Positions 45,306 to 55,683 of a stretch of DNA of 64,000 nt are shown here, one piece after another; the stretch's first letter is position 1, and each line of letters begins with the position of its first letter. The notes below the pieces were generated by a model. It was not told the origin of the DNA, made no database searches, and saw only the letters and a program-made list of their open reading frames with translations. The position numbers and the translations under genes are program-made. Origin of the DNA: Cytidiella melzeri (taxonomy: Eukaryota > Basidiomycota > Agaricomycetes > Polyporales > Irpicaceae); contig JABYQR010000168.1 of the NCBI GenBank assembly GCA_022592445.1, forward strand, positions 29,535-93,534, written 5' to 3'.

Positions 45306-47615
45306 ATGACTTCGAGCATCCCAACCACCCCTCCAGCCTGGAGCAGAACTCCATCGCCCCAGCCTCAACCTAACCCCAGCTACGAAAAATCCTTCCCTAC
45401 TCCAGAGGCAGCAGCTAAACTGACGATCGCCGAAAAAAGCCAACGCAACAGGGCTCTGAGGGCTCTGAGGGCGGAGACGGAGTCGAAGAAAATGGCGGAG
45501 ATCAACAAGGAAAAGGCGAGGTCGACAGACGAACACACACTCCCCACCCCCATCTCAGCAGCGCAACCGAAACCAGCAGCGACAGTCGAGAACGAGTTGG
45601 AAAGGCCCTCAGCAGAGGAGCGAGAGACAGGGGAGAGCGCGGAAATTAGGCCCTCCACGACAGACAACAACACCCTCTTCAGCCCTGTCATGAGAGGAAT
45701 GAGACGCGAAGGAAGAGCACGTGCCGCCACGACGGACAACGAACGCATCGCATCCGAGAACCGGTACAGTCTCTTAGGCCAGAACAGAGAAGCGACTGGC
45801 GAGATAGACGGAGTGGTGACCCAAGAGGTAAGGCAAAAGTCTGTGGGACAGAGCGACGACCTAGTACTCACAAACGATCCCCTCTCTCTCTACACCCAGG
45901 GCGAGGACGCAACCCAGGGCAGCCCAACGAACTCCCTGGCTAAGAGGAGTGGAAAGAAGGGAAAGCGAAGGGCCTCCACCGCCCTGGTCATGATGTCAAA
46001 GGCCAACCGGACGGGGGAACCCAATACCCCCCCCCGAGTCCAACAAAGCCAGAGGCGCACCGTACGACAGCGCGGCCTCGCCACTCGCTGGGTACAGAGC
46101 GGCAAGCAGGGCAGGATGCCTAGCTAGCCAAAGCCTGGAGGGGACGGTTGTCACCGAGGACGGACCAGCCGATGAAGAGTTGTGGAACGCGACGGACAAC
46201 CCCATCCTCCTCTCGGCCATCCTGGGGAGGCAGGAAGAGGATGGGATCGACCGCCGGAACAGCCTCGACGAGACAACCACGCCCCTCCCCCACGAGAGCA
46301 ACTCGGACGGTCTGCCAGCGGGACCATGCCCCTGCCAGCACGAGCCACGCCCACTCCGTCTCCACCACAGCCCACCTTCGCGGTCCACGACGCCGACGCG
46401 AACGAGCCTGAGGAGAACGAGCAAAACGACTCAGTCCCGAGCACGCCAATCCCGGAGAGAGTCGACCTACCTGAGCACCCTCCAGCCCCGACACCTACAA
46501 CACCAATGGTGTTGGACGAGGAGTACCTCTTCGACCTTGAGCCTACGCCGGAGATGGGGCCTCACGAGCCAGTAACCCAGAAGCCGCGCGAGCTGGAGTT
46601 CGCGTCACCAACGCAGGGCTTTGAGCTTCCGGCAGGCAACGACCCGTGTTTCGCCTACAACACGCTCTCGGAGGACCAGGCGGAGGAGTGGCCAAGGACT
46701 CCTGGAGCCACCTTTCTGGTCCGCCTGGCAGGGAAGGGATGCCCAACCAGCCAGACGGAAAAGGCCAGAAAGGAGGAAACCCTCTCCATCCTCCGCAGAA
46801 CGGTGGGAGCACCGAAAGACATCCGCATTGTGGCCCCCGCGTCAGCGAACCCGCACGGTGGAAATAAAGCCCCCCCGCACAACTTCCTCATCCACAACGT
46901 CAGTGAACAATACTATGATTATATCAGAGCCTACGGCGCCTGCATATCCACAGTCGAAGGCACGCTCTTTTTCTCCCCGAACCACCCGCTCTTCGACTCC
47001 TACGTAGGGAGCATAGACGGCTTCGACGACGCGGACGAGCAGCAAATATACGGGCTCGTGAGCAAGGCCATCGACAAACAGAACGTGACAGGTCTCCTCG
47101 AATACCTCGTGATCGGCGAGGAACACCTCGCGCATCTCACGCCAGACGAAGCGGTGAACACGATCAGGAGCTCCCTCCGAGTGACGATCGTGGAGGCCAA
47201 GGGCCAGGACACGGACAGCCACCGCGTTGCACACTTATTCATGGACCCTCCCACGTCCGACATAACGCGCTGGCGAAAATTCAGAGACACGATCATGGGC
47301 GCGAAATTCAAGGACCCTATTCTAGGGATGTACATCGCAGCCTTCAAAGGATGGCACTGCGGAATATGTACGAGCATGCTCCACCCCACGCCAATCTGCC
47401 CGATAATCGTGGAGAAGGGCTGGTTGTACGACAAGAACATCAGGGCCTCGCCGAACGCCGCGAAACCGCCACCTCCGGCCACGTCGCAGGCGGCCTTCAC
47501 CACGATGGAGCAGGGGCAAGGCGAGAGGAGCGCGAGAGAAAGCCGAGGGGGCAGAGGCCGAGGAGGCCGCGGCAGGGGTAGTAGAGGCAGAGGCGGAAGA
47601 GGGCGTAACATATGA
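45306..47615 (+). CDS. LINE ORF1, gag-like RNA-binding protein with RGG tail
   Basis: It begins MTSSIPTTPPAWSRTPSPQP. The N-terminal 270 residues are Pro/Ser/Glu-rich and disordered. The frame shifts at about 46110-46140 into LEGTVVTEDGPADEELWNAT and shifts back near 46330-46345 into TPTPSPPQPTFAVHDADANE. The two shifts compensate each other. The folded half (46560-47460) includes FLIHNVSEQYYDYIRAYGAC and WHCGICTSMLHPTPICP, where a Cys/His cluster replaces the usual zinc knuckles. The end is an RGG/GRGG tail ending RGRNI, expected to bind RNA. The shifts may be mutations or sequencing errors. Confidence 0.7.
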
Positions 47616-48192
47616 GCTGTATAGCGATCGGCCTGCGTCGTACCGCCACAAACCCGTGCTTGCCCCGAATAATTACTTAACAGGTAGCCACATCAGTCAA
47701 TACAAAACCTATAATGATTGGAGTTTAATGAAATAACATCCTCGAGGGATAGAACGTAGTGAAAAGAACAAAGCCACCCATGTCTAAACCAACCAGCAAG
47801 GAGACCAGGAACACAACGGACAACCGAACACTTGTAGAAACGCGGTGGGTGCAAACCTGACGGCCCAAATATACTGACTCAGGCTGACACCTGAGGACAG
47901 GAAAGCCAGACAGGAAAATAACACAACTACAGAGGGGGAGGCACGCCCTCGGAGGTCTTAGACTGCCATGGTCAGACGCAGACAAAACTGGACATGGTAG
48001 GGATAACGGCCAGAAACGTCCTCACGTCTCTCTACCGGTCGTAAGGAAGACGGAAACCGCCTTTTCAGGCTGACCGCCAATAACCCGCACAACACAATAA
48101 CAGACACACACAATCGGTATATCAAAACGGAACGGTACTCAGCCTCCCTGAGGACAGAGGCAGACGTTCTCTGCCCGCCAATAACTCTGCCA
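47616..48192 (+). other. LINE spacer between ORF1 and ORF2
   Basis: This 577-bp noncoding stretch is long compared with the few-base spacers of many LINEs. How ORF2 is translated is not evident. Confidence 0.5.
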
Positions 48193-51100
48193 ATGACGAC
48201 CCCAGGGAGTTCGGAGACGGGCATGAACTACCAACACCACCCCTTCATCTCTCCCTACCCCCCTCCCCCCCCCCAGAACGCAATACAAAACCCAGACGCA
48301 CCCGTGACGCCTGTTGGAAGCCCTGCTGGCAGAGACGACAGCGGGATGGACACCAGTCGGCCACGGAAATCGCGCCAACGCCGCACAGCGGCGACAATAC
48401 AAATCGCATCCCTCAACATGAAAGGAAGGGGTGCGAACATGGCTGGCTCAACGGTCAGCGAGAAATGGAACCGAATGAACGAACTGGTGAGGACAAGGAA
48501 ACTAGCAGTAGTAGCGGTACAGGAAACGCACCTGACCCAATCACACGTCGATGACCTCCACAGTCTTTTCGGCAAGCGACTGCACATAATCCACTCAGAA
48601 CCACCGGAGCGAGCAAGTGCCGCCCAAGGAGTGGCCTTTGTGATAAATAAGGAGCGGCTTGATGCGGAAAAAGTTAGTGTGGAAGAGATAGTCCCAGGTA
48701 GAGCGATGATGCTCACCCTTACATGGCATAAAGTAGTAACAATGAGAATACTAAATGTCTATGCTCCCAACAACCACGCAGATAACGAGGCCCTATGGAG
48801 GGAGCTAGAAAGACACTGGACCGAGAACGACACCCTGAGACCGGACGCAATGGTAGGGGATTTCAACATAGTAGAGAGAGGGATAGACCGCTTCCCAGCA
48901 AGGATGGACCCAAGTGGCCCAAGAGCTGCCCTGCAAGACCTATGCACACTCCTCAACCTAACCGATGCATGGAGAGAGGCCTACCCTGACACGAGAATGT
49001 ACACATATAACCAGGAATCAGGCATAGCCATGTCAAGACTAGATAGAGTATACCTCTCACCAACCCTAGCCAGAACAGCAGTGGACTGGGTGTCAGACCC
49101 GGTTGAGGGAATACCATCCGACCACATGATGGTATCGGTATCCCTGACGGACAGCAAACTCCCCTTTGTGGGTGATGGAAGGTGGGTGATCCCAAAAACG
49201 TTGCTAGCAGACCACACCTTCAGACAATACGTAGTAGAAAAAGGAAGAGACCTACTAGAGAGGGTACCCAACGAACGGCAGAGGACTGTAACGCACAACG
49301 CACAGACGTTGTTTGCGGATTTCAAACGTGACATCGTCGCGACGGCGAGGGATATGGCGAGGATCAATATCCCAAAAATGTCGAGAAGGATTGAGAAGCT
49401 AAAGCGAGAGAGAGAACACATACTCAACATAGTACCCTACGGGGAGGAAGAGAACAGGGGCCGTGACGCCGCGATGCTACTGGGACGAATTAAGGAGCTA
49501 GAGGCCCGACGCTTCAACTCGACCAGGAAGGCGGTAAGAGTCAACAACTGGGTGTACGGGGAGCAGATCAATAAGAGCTGGATCAGAACTAATAAACCAA
49601 CCGCACCGAGGGATATAATGATGAGCCTGCGGGACCCAGAGCCGGGCTGGCCCAGGGGGCACCCAGAACACGACCCTTATGACCCCCCGATTTACATTAA
49701 GAGGACGGACAAGATGGCGGAGGCAGCGGCACTCTACCATGACCAGGTCCAAACAGACAGACTCCACGATACAAGCCCCCACGGACGCCAGCGAGACATT
49801 GAGGATGTGCTGGAACATCTGGAACAAAAGTTTAATCACAAAGCAAGAGAAGACCTAAAAGCAAAACTGACCTGGGAGTGCCTCGAGGACGCCCTAAAAC
49901 ACTGCAGCGTAGGTAAAGCACCAGGAACGGACGGCGTGCCGTACGAATTATGGAAGGAAGTACACCGCCAATACGTCACAATCTCACGAAACGAGAAAGC
50001 AACGGCAAACCAGAAGAGAGGGGTCTTCAACATCCTGGAAGCCCTCCAACTAGTGTTCAATGACGTCCAGGAACACGGAGTAGTGGAAGGCTCGAACCTT
50101 GCAGAAGGGTGGATTGTCCCAATATACAAAAAGAAGGACAGACGAGAGATTGCCAACTATAGGCCAATCACCCTACTAAACACCGACTATAAGCTGTTCA
50201 CAAAAGCGATATCAATGAAGTTTGCCAAATGGATCCACAAAGTCATCCACCCAGCACAGGCAGGCTTCATCCCAAAAAGGTCAATTTTTGACCAGACGAA
50301 CCTGGCCCGAGTAATGACTGACTACGCGGAAGCAACTGAGGAAAATGGAGTAATAATAGCTTTAGACCAAGAGAAAGCGTACGACAAAATAGCACACGAC
50401 TTCCTATGGGGCACCTTGAAAGCCCTGGGAGTCCCAACGGAACTTATCAGAACAATCCGGTCACTATACGAGTCCGCATACTCCTGTGTAATGATAAACG
50501 GAGTGATGAGCAAAAAATATCGAGTCACCAGAGGAGTGAGACAAGGGGACCCACTGTCATGCCTATTGTTTAACATGGCAATTGAATCCTTGGCATGCAT
50601 GCTGAGAGCCTCAGGACTGAACGGGTATCACCTGCCGGGGATGACGGAAAGGCTGATCACTACGCTGTTCGCGGACGACACAACCATCTACCTGTCAGAA
50701 AATGACGAATACTCGGAACTGCAACGGATTCTGGCCAAGTGGTGCAGAGGATCACGGGCGAAGTTCAACCTGGAGAAAACAGAGATAATACCAGTAGGGA
50801 CAAAAAGGTACAGAACACGGGTAGTGACAACCAGATCCTTCAGCCACTCAAAGGAAAAGGTCCCAGACGGGATAAGAATTGCAGAGGACGGCACCTTGAC
50901 CCGCATACTGGGGGTATGGATCGGGAACGAAGTCGATGACGAAGCCCCGTGGCAGCCGATCCTCCGTAAAATTAAAGAACGCCTGAAGGAATGGGAAAGA
51001 CCAGGATTGACAATCTTCGGGAGACGCCTGATCATCAACATGGAGATAGGAGGGAGGATGCAGTACATGACCAAGGTGCAAGGCCTCCCCACCCACGTGA

Positions 51101-52967
51101 GAGAAGAACTGGTAAAAATAATAAGGTCCTTTATATGGCCGAACTGCACAACGCCGCCAGTGGGCCTCGATACCCTGTACAGGCCAGCGAAAGAGGGAGG
51201 GATAGCCCTGCTGGACGTCAAAGCGAGAGCAAAAGCGATTACACTCACTTGGCTGAAGCCTTTCCTGGACCTATCCAGATCCCGACCAGCATGGGCCTAC
51301 GCGGTGGACGCAATGCTGGCCATAAACGCGACGGTGACAGGCCCAAAATACGATAAAGAGTCCAAGCTCCAATATTTCCTACAAACCTGGAAGGTAAATG
51401 CCAGTGCGAATACCGCCCTGCCGAGTTACCTCAAAACCCTGGTGAACCTAGCGAAGGAGACTGGGGTGAGCTTTAACGCACTCAAGCTGGGGCCGAGACT
51501 CAAGAAGAAGCTGCCGATTTGGTTGCACGTAGGGATAGGAGACGAACTGAGAGCCATCAACAATAAGAAAACAAGCAAGTGCTTGAGGCAACGCCACCAT
51601 ATCAAGACGGTGGGGCAACTTAAGACGCTAGTGTCCTACGGGACCCTAACGACAAGGGATAGTAACAAGCACTTCCCAAAGAAAAAATGCTGCACCTTCT
51701 GCGCGAAAATGAGGGAGATCAGCCACTGCCCCTCACCGTACCAATGCTACGAAGCAGCCAAGGGGCTGTACGAGAAGCTCACTCCGAAATGGAACCCAAG
51801 CTACCGCCAGGAGAAGGACGGACTGCCCCTAACGAGAAACAGGAAGAGGAGGAACGAAGAGCGAGCAGGAACGGACCTACCAATAGTGTACGACCCGTCT
51901 CTGACAATACACAGTGAGATAGCGCAATGCTTTCGAATTTTCACGGACGGACAACAGCAATCCAGGAACCCGACTGAACGCCCCGTGACGCGGCGGATAA
52001 CCCGAGGACCCTTGGTAATCTACACAGACGGCTCCTGCACAGATAACGGAACACGGAATGCAAAAGCAGGAGCGGGAATATGGGTGGGAGTAGGCCACCC
52101 CCTGAACGCAGCAGTACGAGTAAGAGGGCCAACCCAGACAAACCAGATGGGAGAACTTACCGCAATCCTACATGCCCTAGCCTCTGCACCCCGAGTAATG
52201 CCGCTCCGTATAGTCACAGACTCGAGATACTGCGTAGAAGGCATCACATCCCATGCAACCAAGTGGGAGGAAAAGGGCTGGTTGGGAGTACAAAACAAGG
52301 AACTCTTCAAAGCTATCATAGCGTGGGGAAGAGCGCGATCAGCAACTACCGAGTTGTGCTGGGTCAAGGGACACACCGGAGTCGAAGGAAACGAAGAGGC
52401 CAACAGGCTGGCGGCGAACGGGGCACAGCTCCCCACCCCGCAAGACGAGGGGCCGGAGGTGCCAAGGGAATACCTCCTGAGTGGGGCACAGATAAAATCC
52501 GTGACCCAAAAAATCCTGTATAGGGGATTGATGGAAAATCAGCAATACGCCCCGCGGAACAGCACGAGAGACCAGATAAGTCGTATCGTCAGCGAAATAC
52601 TGGCTGAGACAGGGGTGGAACCCACGGAAGAATCCCTTTGGAGGGCGATCAGGAGTAGGCATAACAGCAGGAACATCACATACTTCCTGTGGAGAGTCAT
52701 ACATAACGCCTTCCGTTGTGGGAGATGGTGGCTGAACATACCAGGATATGAGCACAGAAGCGAATGCGCAATATGCGGACACACAGACTCCATGGAGCAT
52801 ATCCTCCTGCAATGCCAGGCGATCAGACAACTCCAAGTATGGACCCTAATGAGGGATATAATGAAGAAAAAGACAGGCAACCTCCCAGATATAACCCTAG
52901 GGACGGTGGTGGGGGCAAACCTAATCACGATAAGAACGGAGAGAGGAGAGACACTACAAGGAACGAC

Positions 52968-53725
52968 TGTCACGGAGACGGAGCTCAACGCAGCAACTAG
53001 GGACACGATGTGGACGACGACGACGAGGTGGTGGCAGGCGTGTAGCACAATGCTCTCACCAACTATAAACCTTATTCAGGTAGCTAGCCCAGTAAAGACC
53101 AAGTTAGTATTGGGTACTACCAGCTATGTAGTACAGAGGGGGTTTGCTTACCTAGCCCAGTAAAGACCAAGAGGTCGAGATGGGGGGCTAGGAGCGTACA
53201 TGTAGCAGTATATATAGACTTCAGGGACCTGCGCACAGACCATGTTGAGGGCAGGCTTTGCAAGAAGCCGTGTGAACGAAGAACAAAAGGACTACCTAAA
53301 GGAGAACAATAGCTATTGTCTAGACCTTGCCAAGAACTCTACCCGTGAGAGAATCTATTCAAAAGGAGACCAACTATTGTATTCCATTCCCACACCTGTG
53401 AGAACATCCTTCCATAAAGAGAACAATAGGGAAAGAACAATAAGGAGCCCATGTGGACGGTATCTATGACGTCAAACCCTAGCTATGGGCTGAGCCATGT
53501 GTCTGTAGCCATGTGGTCTTACTTAAGCTAAGTCACATGCTAGTGTGACGTAGTAGCAAGTAATGTGACCGTGTGGAGCGTCTAAGCCACGTGATACGGG
53601 CGCTTAATAGACGTGCAAAGGAGTTTATGCAGAGAGAATTGAAACTAGGTTGTAGCCCGGAGTTTTACAGATAAAAACAAGAGGTAAATTGCGAAAATTA
53701 AGGGCTAGTCAGGCCATCCATGACA
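52968..53725 (-). mobile_element. Solo LTR, type B, complete, inside LINE ORF2
   Basis: This 758-bp LTR, TGTCATGG...GTGACA on the minus strand, is flanked by the perfect 5-bp duplication ACGAC (52963-52967 and 53726-53730). It is related to type A in ends, size, TATATATA box (about 53209) and intron-like cassette, so it is probably from a sister Ty3 subfamily. A truncated second copy lies at 343-876. An internal frame (53242-53469) is conserved between copies by homology only. Confidence 0.95.
53084..53151 (-). promoter_or_regulatory. Intron-like cassette within the type B LTR
   Basis: On the minus strand, GTAAGC (53151-53146) and the branch-like TACTAAC (53109-53103) are followed by an AG acceptor at 53085-53084, giving a 68-nt interval. 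The same sequence, CTTGGTCTTTACTGGGCTAG, ends at the donor and again at the acceptor. It lies about 60 nt downstream of TATATATA, so it would be in the transcribed leader. Confidence 0.55.
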
Positions 53726-54200
53726 ACGACGCGCCTCTTCCGGATAGTGACGATCGAGTCGGCACACCTGATATGGAAAATGCGTTGCGAGAGGGTGATT
53801 GAGCACGCGGACCAGCCTGACTGGGAGTACACGGAGGAGACGGTCTCGCGCCGCTGGCACCATGCGATTAACCTACGCCTCCAAATGGATGTGGCCATGA
53901 CGCACCCGAAGTACCCAAAAACCAAAGGCCTGAGCCGCAAGTTAACACTGCGGACATGGTCAGGGACACTAGAGGACGAACACAACCTACCACGAGACTG
54001 GATAAACTATACAGGGGTTTTAGTGGGTAGGGTGGATCCTGAGCGAAGGCGACCGAATGACCTACCAAATGGGCCAGGGAGTCAACCAAGCGAGGAAGGA
54101 CCACCCAGTCCCACACAACCGCCCTAGAGGCAGAGTGCGAGAAAGCATTGTGGTTACCGTGCCATGAGAACATAGAGGGTGAAACTCCCTCGTATCAGCT

Positions 54201-54238
54201 GGGGAAGGGGGGTCCGTAATGCGGACCGCCCCTCCCCC
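54201..54238 (+). promoter_or_regulatory. LINE 3' hairpin before poly(A)
   Basis: GGTCCG and CGGACC pair around a TAATG loop. The stem extends with GGGGAAGGGG against CCCCTCCCCC, apart from one bulged G. It lies 16 bp before the poly(A) tract. A 3' stem-loop is a known recognition element for reverse transcriptases of some LINE groups. Confidence 0.6.
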
Positions 54239-54251
54239 GTTTAGGCTCTAC

Positions 54252-54282
<31 letters not shown>

Positions 54283-54287
<5 letters not shown>

Positions 54288-54297
54288 GAAAGGATGG
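54283..54297. repeat. LINE target-site duplication, right copy
   Basis: AGGATGAAAGGATGG, identical to 42969-42983. Confidence 0.9.
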
Positions 54298-54360
54298 TTC
54301 TGGTTGAGCGCCCTATAGTGCCGGTAAGGCTTGTATTGTTGGGAGCTGTGATCTAGTCTC
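54298..54360 (+). repeat. Partial duplicate of the acyltransferase 3' end (right part)
   Basis: TTCTGGTTGAGCGCCCTATAGT and the following AAGGCTTGTATTGTTGGGAG and TGTGATCTA match 41812-41885 (TTCTGGTTGGGCGCCCTACAGT, AAGGCTTATAATGTTGGGAG, TGTGATCTA). Confidence 0.75.
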
Positions 54361-55640
54361 GTTCCCAGACATTATGGGACACGACCTCGCTACGCTCGGG
54401 GACGAGACAAAAGACGACTCGCTGACACTCGTACCTAAAATAGAAATCTTTCCATTTCTGGACACTGATTGATGCGAAACCGTTTTTTCGTGAAAGACCA
54501 TGATTCATGTCAGCATAACGTCTGGTCCGTTTCGCCCTTCCGGGTGTAGATGACCCTGTCACATGTCGTAATCTGTGGGTGTTCGCGATAAGATAACGGT
54601 GAGAACTCGAATCTGTTACCTTGATAGCTCACCACCAGTGCGACAACAGCAGCTCGTTCGGTTCGGCCACCCTCTCTCTCATTGTCGCCCTCAGCCACCG
54701 TGTCGCCTTTCACCCTGTACCACCCGCTGCTATCAAACATGAAACTTCTTTGCACATTCTCACCTTTGCCATACCTCTGGGGAGGTCTCCGAGGCGCGAC
54801 TCGAGTCAGACAGCGCGGACAAGAGAACGGAGGGAGCACCTGGAGCCGAAAAACGCGAGGGTGGTAGCTCGCATCAAGTCGGCAGAGGTAGACGAGAGTG
54901 GGGTTGGGTGAGTGCACACACACCCGTTATTGTTTGCATACTCCCAGACTTAACACCCTCCATGTTGTGCGAGCGCTCGCGTTCGAAGCCTCTCAGTTAA
55001 TCACATCTGAGGAACGTGTCCAAGCGCTGCTTGAAATCTAAAAAGAAGTCAAAGCTCAAATTCTCAATGCAAAGAAGAAACACCTCAAGGTACGTTCCCC
55101 GCTCGTGCAACCACCGCTGACAAGAAAAATGACTACGCGACGTGCGTACCGCAGCTTGCACAAGTAGTGCTCGACGCAGGATGCATGTCAGCGGCGCTTC
55201 TTAAACAACCCATCTGGACAACCCAGTTTGCTCGTCGACATCCAGGAGCGTGGATGAGGCCCATTCGCGCTGATGCCTCAGACGGCTAAGAACTCGACGA
55301 CGATCAAGCTCGAAGGCGCCGAGGTATACCAGTACGGGCTTACCCTCCCACACATCTACCACAAAATCAAGGTCACCATGAATAACGGCAAGTGGAATGG
55401 CACGTCAGGAAGGGGCGGAAAAAATATCATATTCTTCTTTGGGTGCCATAATTTATGAGAGTATAAAATAAGAATATTTATGGACGAGAGGGACGAGGGG
55501 GACGAGGGGAAGGCAATAAAATACGACAAGCGGGATGGTGCGTTGCCCGACGCGTGCTATCAACGGAAAGATTAGACAGACGCGCATAGATCAAGCGCAC
55601 GTGACAGGGTCATCTACACCCACAAGGGCGAAACGGACCA
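54361..55640. other. No firm gene
   Basis: Possible remnants include HVVRALAFEASQLITSEERV at about 54963-55040, interrupted by stops, and a short frame from 55273 (MPQTAKNSTTIKLEGAEVYQ). Neither is recognised. Short imperfect GGGACGAG repeats occur at 55485-55515. Confidence 0.35.
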
Positions 55641-55683
55641 TCCTCTCTTGTACCGGTACCACCACCATCGAAGACAGACGCCC

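Larger units (their letters stand above)
48193..54127 (+). pseudogene. LINE ORF2: endonuclease, reverse transcriptase, RNase H, split by an LTR
   Basis: The frame from MTTPGSSETGMNYQHH at 48193 holds the EEP endonuclease near residues 70-320 (IASLNMKGRG, VVAVQETHL, MVGDFNIVE, SDHMMVSVS). The reverse transcriptase lies near 550-900, with motif A IIALDQEKAYDKI and the FADDTTIY active site at about residue 825. RNase H lies near 1270-1410 (VIYTDGSC, MGELTAI, IVTDSRY, WVKGHTGVEGNEEAN). A CAICGHTDSMEHILLQC zinc motif lies near 1525. At 52968 a solo LTR interrupts it; the apparent last 65 residues up to 53163 are LTR-encoded. The true C-terminus, RLFRIVTIESAHLIWKMRCE onward, lies at 53731-54127. 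Removing LTR plus one duplication (763 bp) restores the frame. All catalytic motifs are intact. Confidence 0.92.
42984..54282 (+). mobile_element. Full-length RNase H-bearing LINE with several ORFs
   Basis: An 11.3-kb non-LTR retrotransposon is bounded by a 15-bp target duplication and ends in about 30 A residues (54254-54283). It holds a 957-bp leader, an extra ORF (43941-44585), a gag-like ORF1 (45306-47615) and an ORF2 with endonuclease, reverse transcriptase and RNase H. A G/C-rich hairpin lies just before the poly(A). A 758-bp solo LTR plus 5-bp duplication lies inside ORF2; without it the element is about 10.5 kb, long for a LINE. The ORF2 domain order places it in the I/Tad group. Confidence 0.93.
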
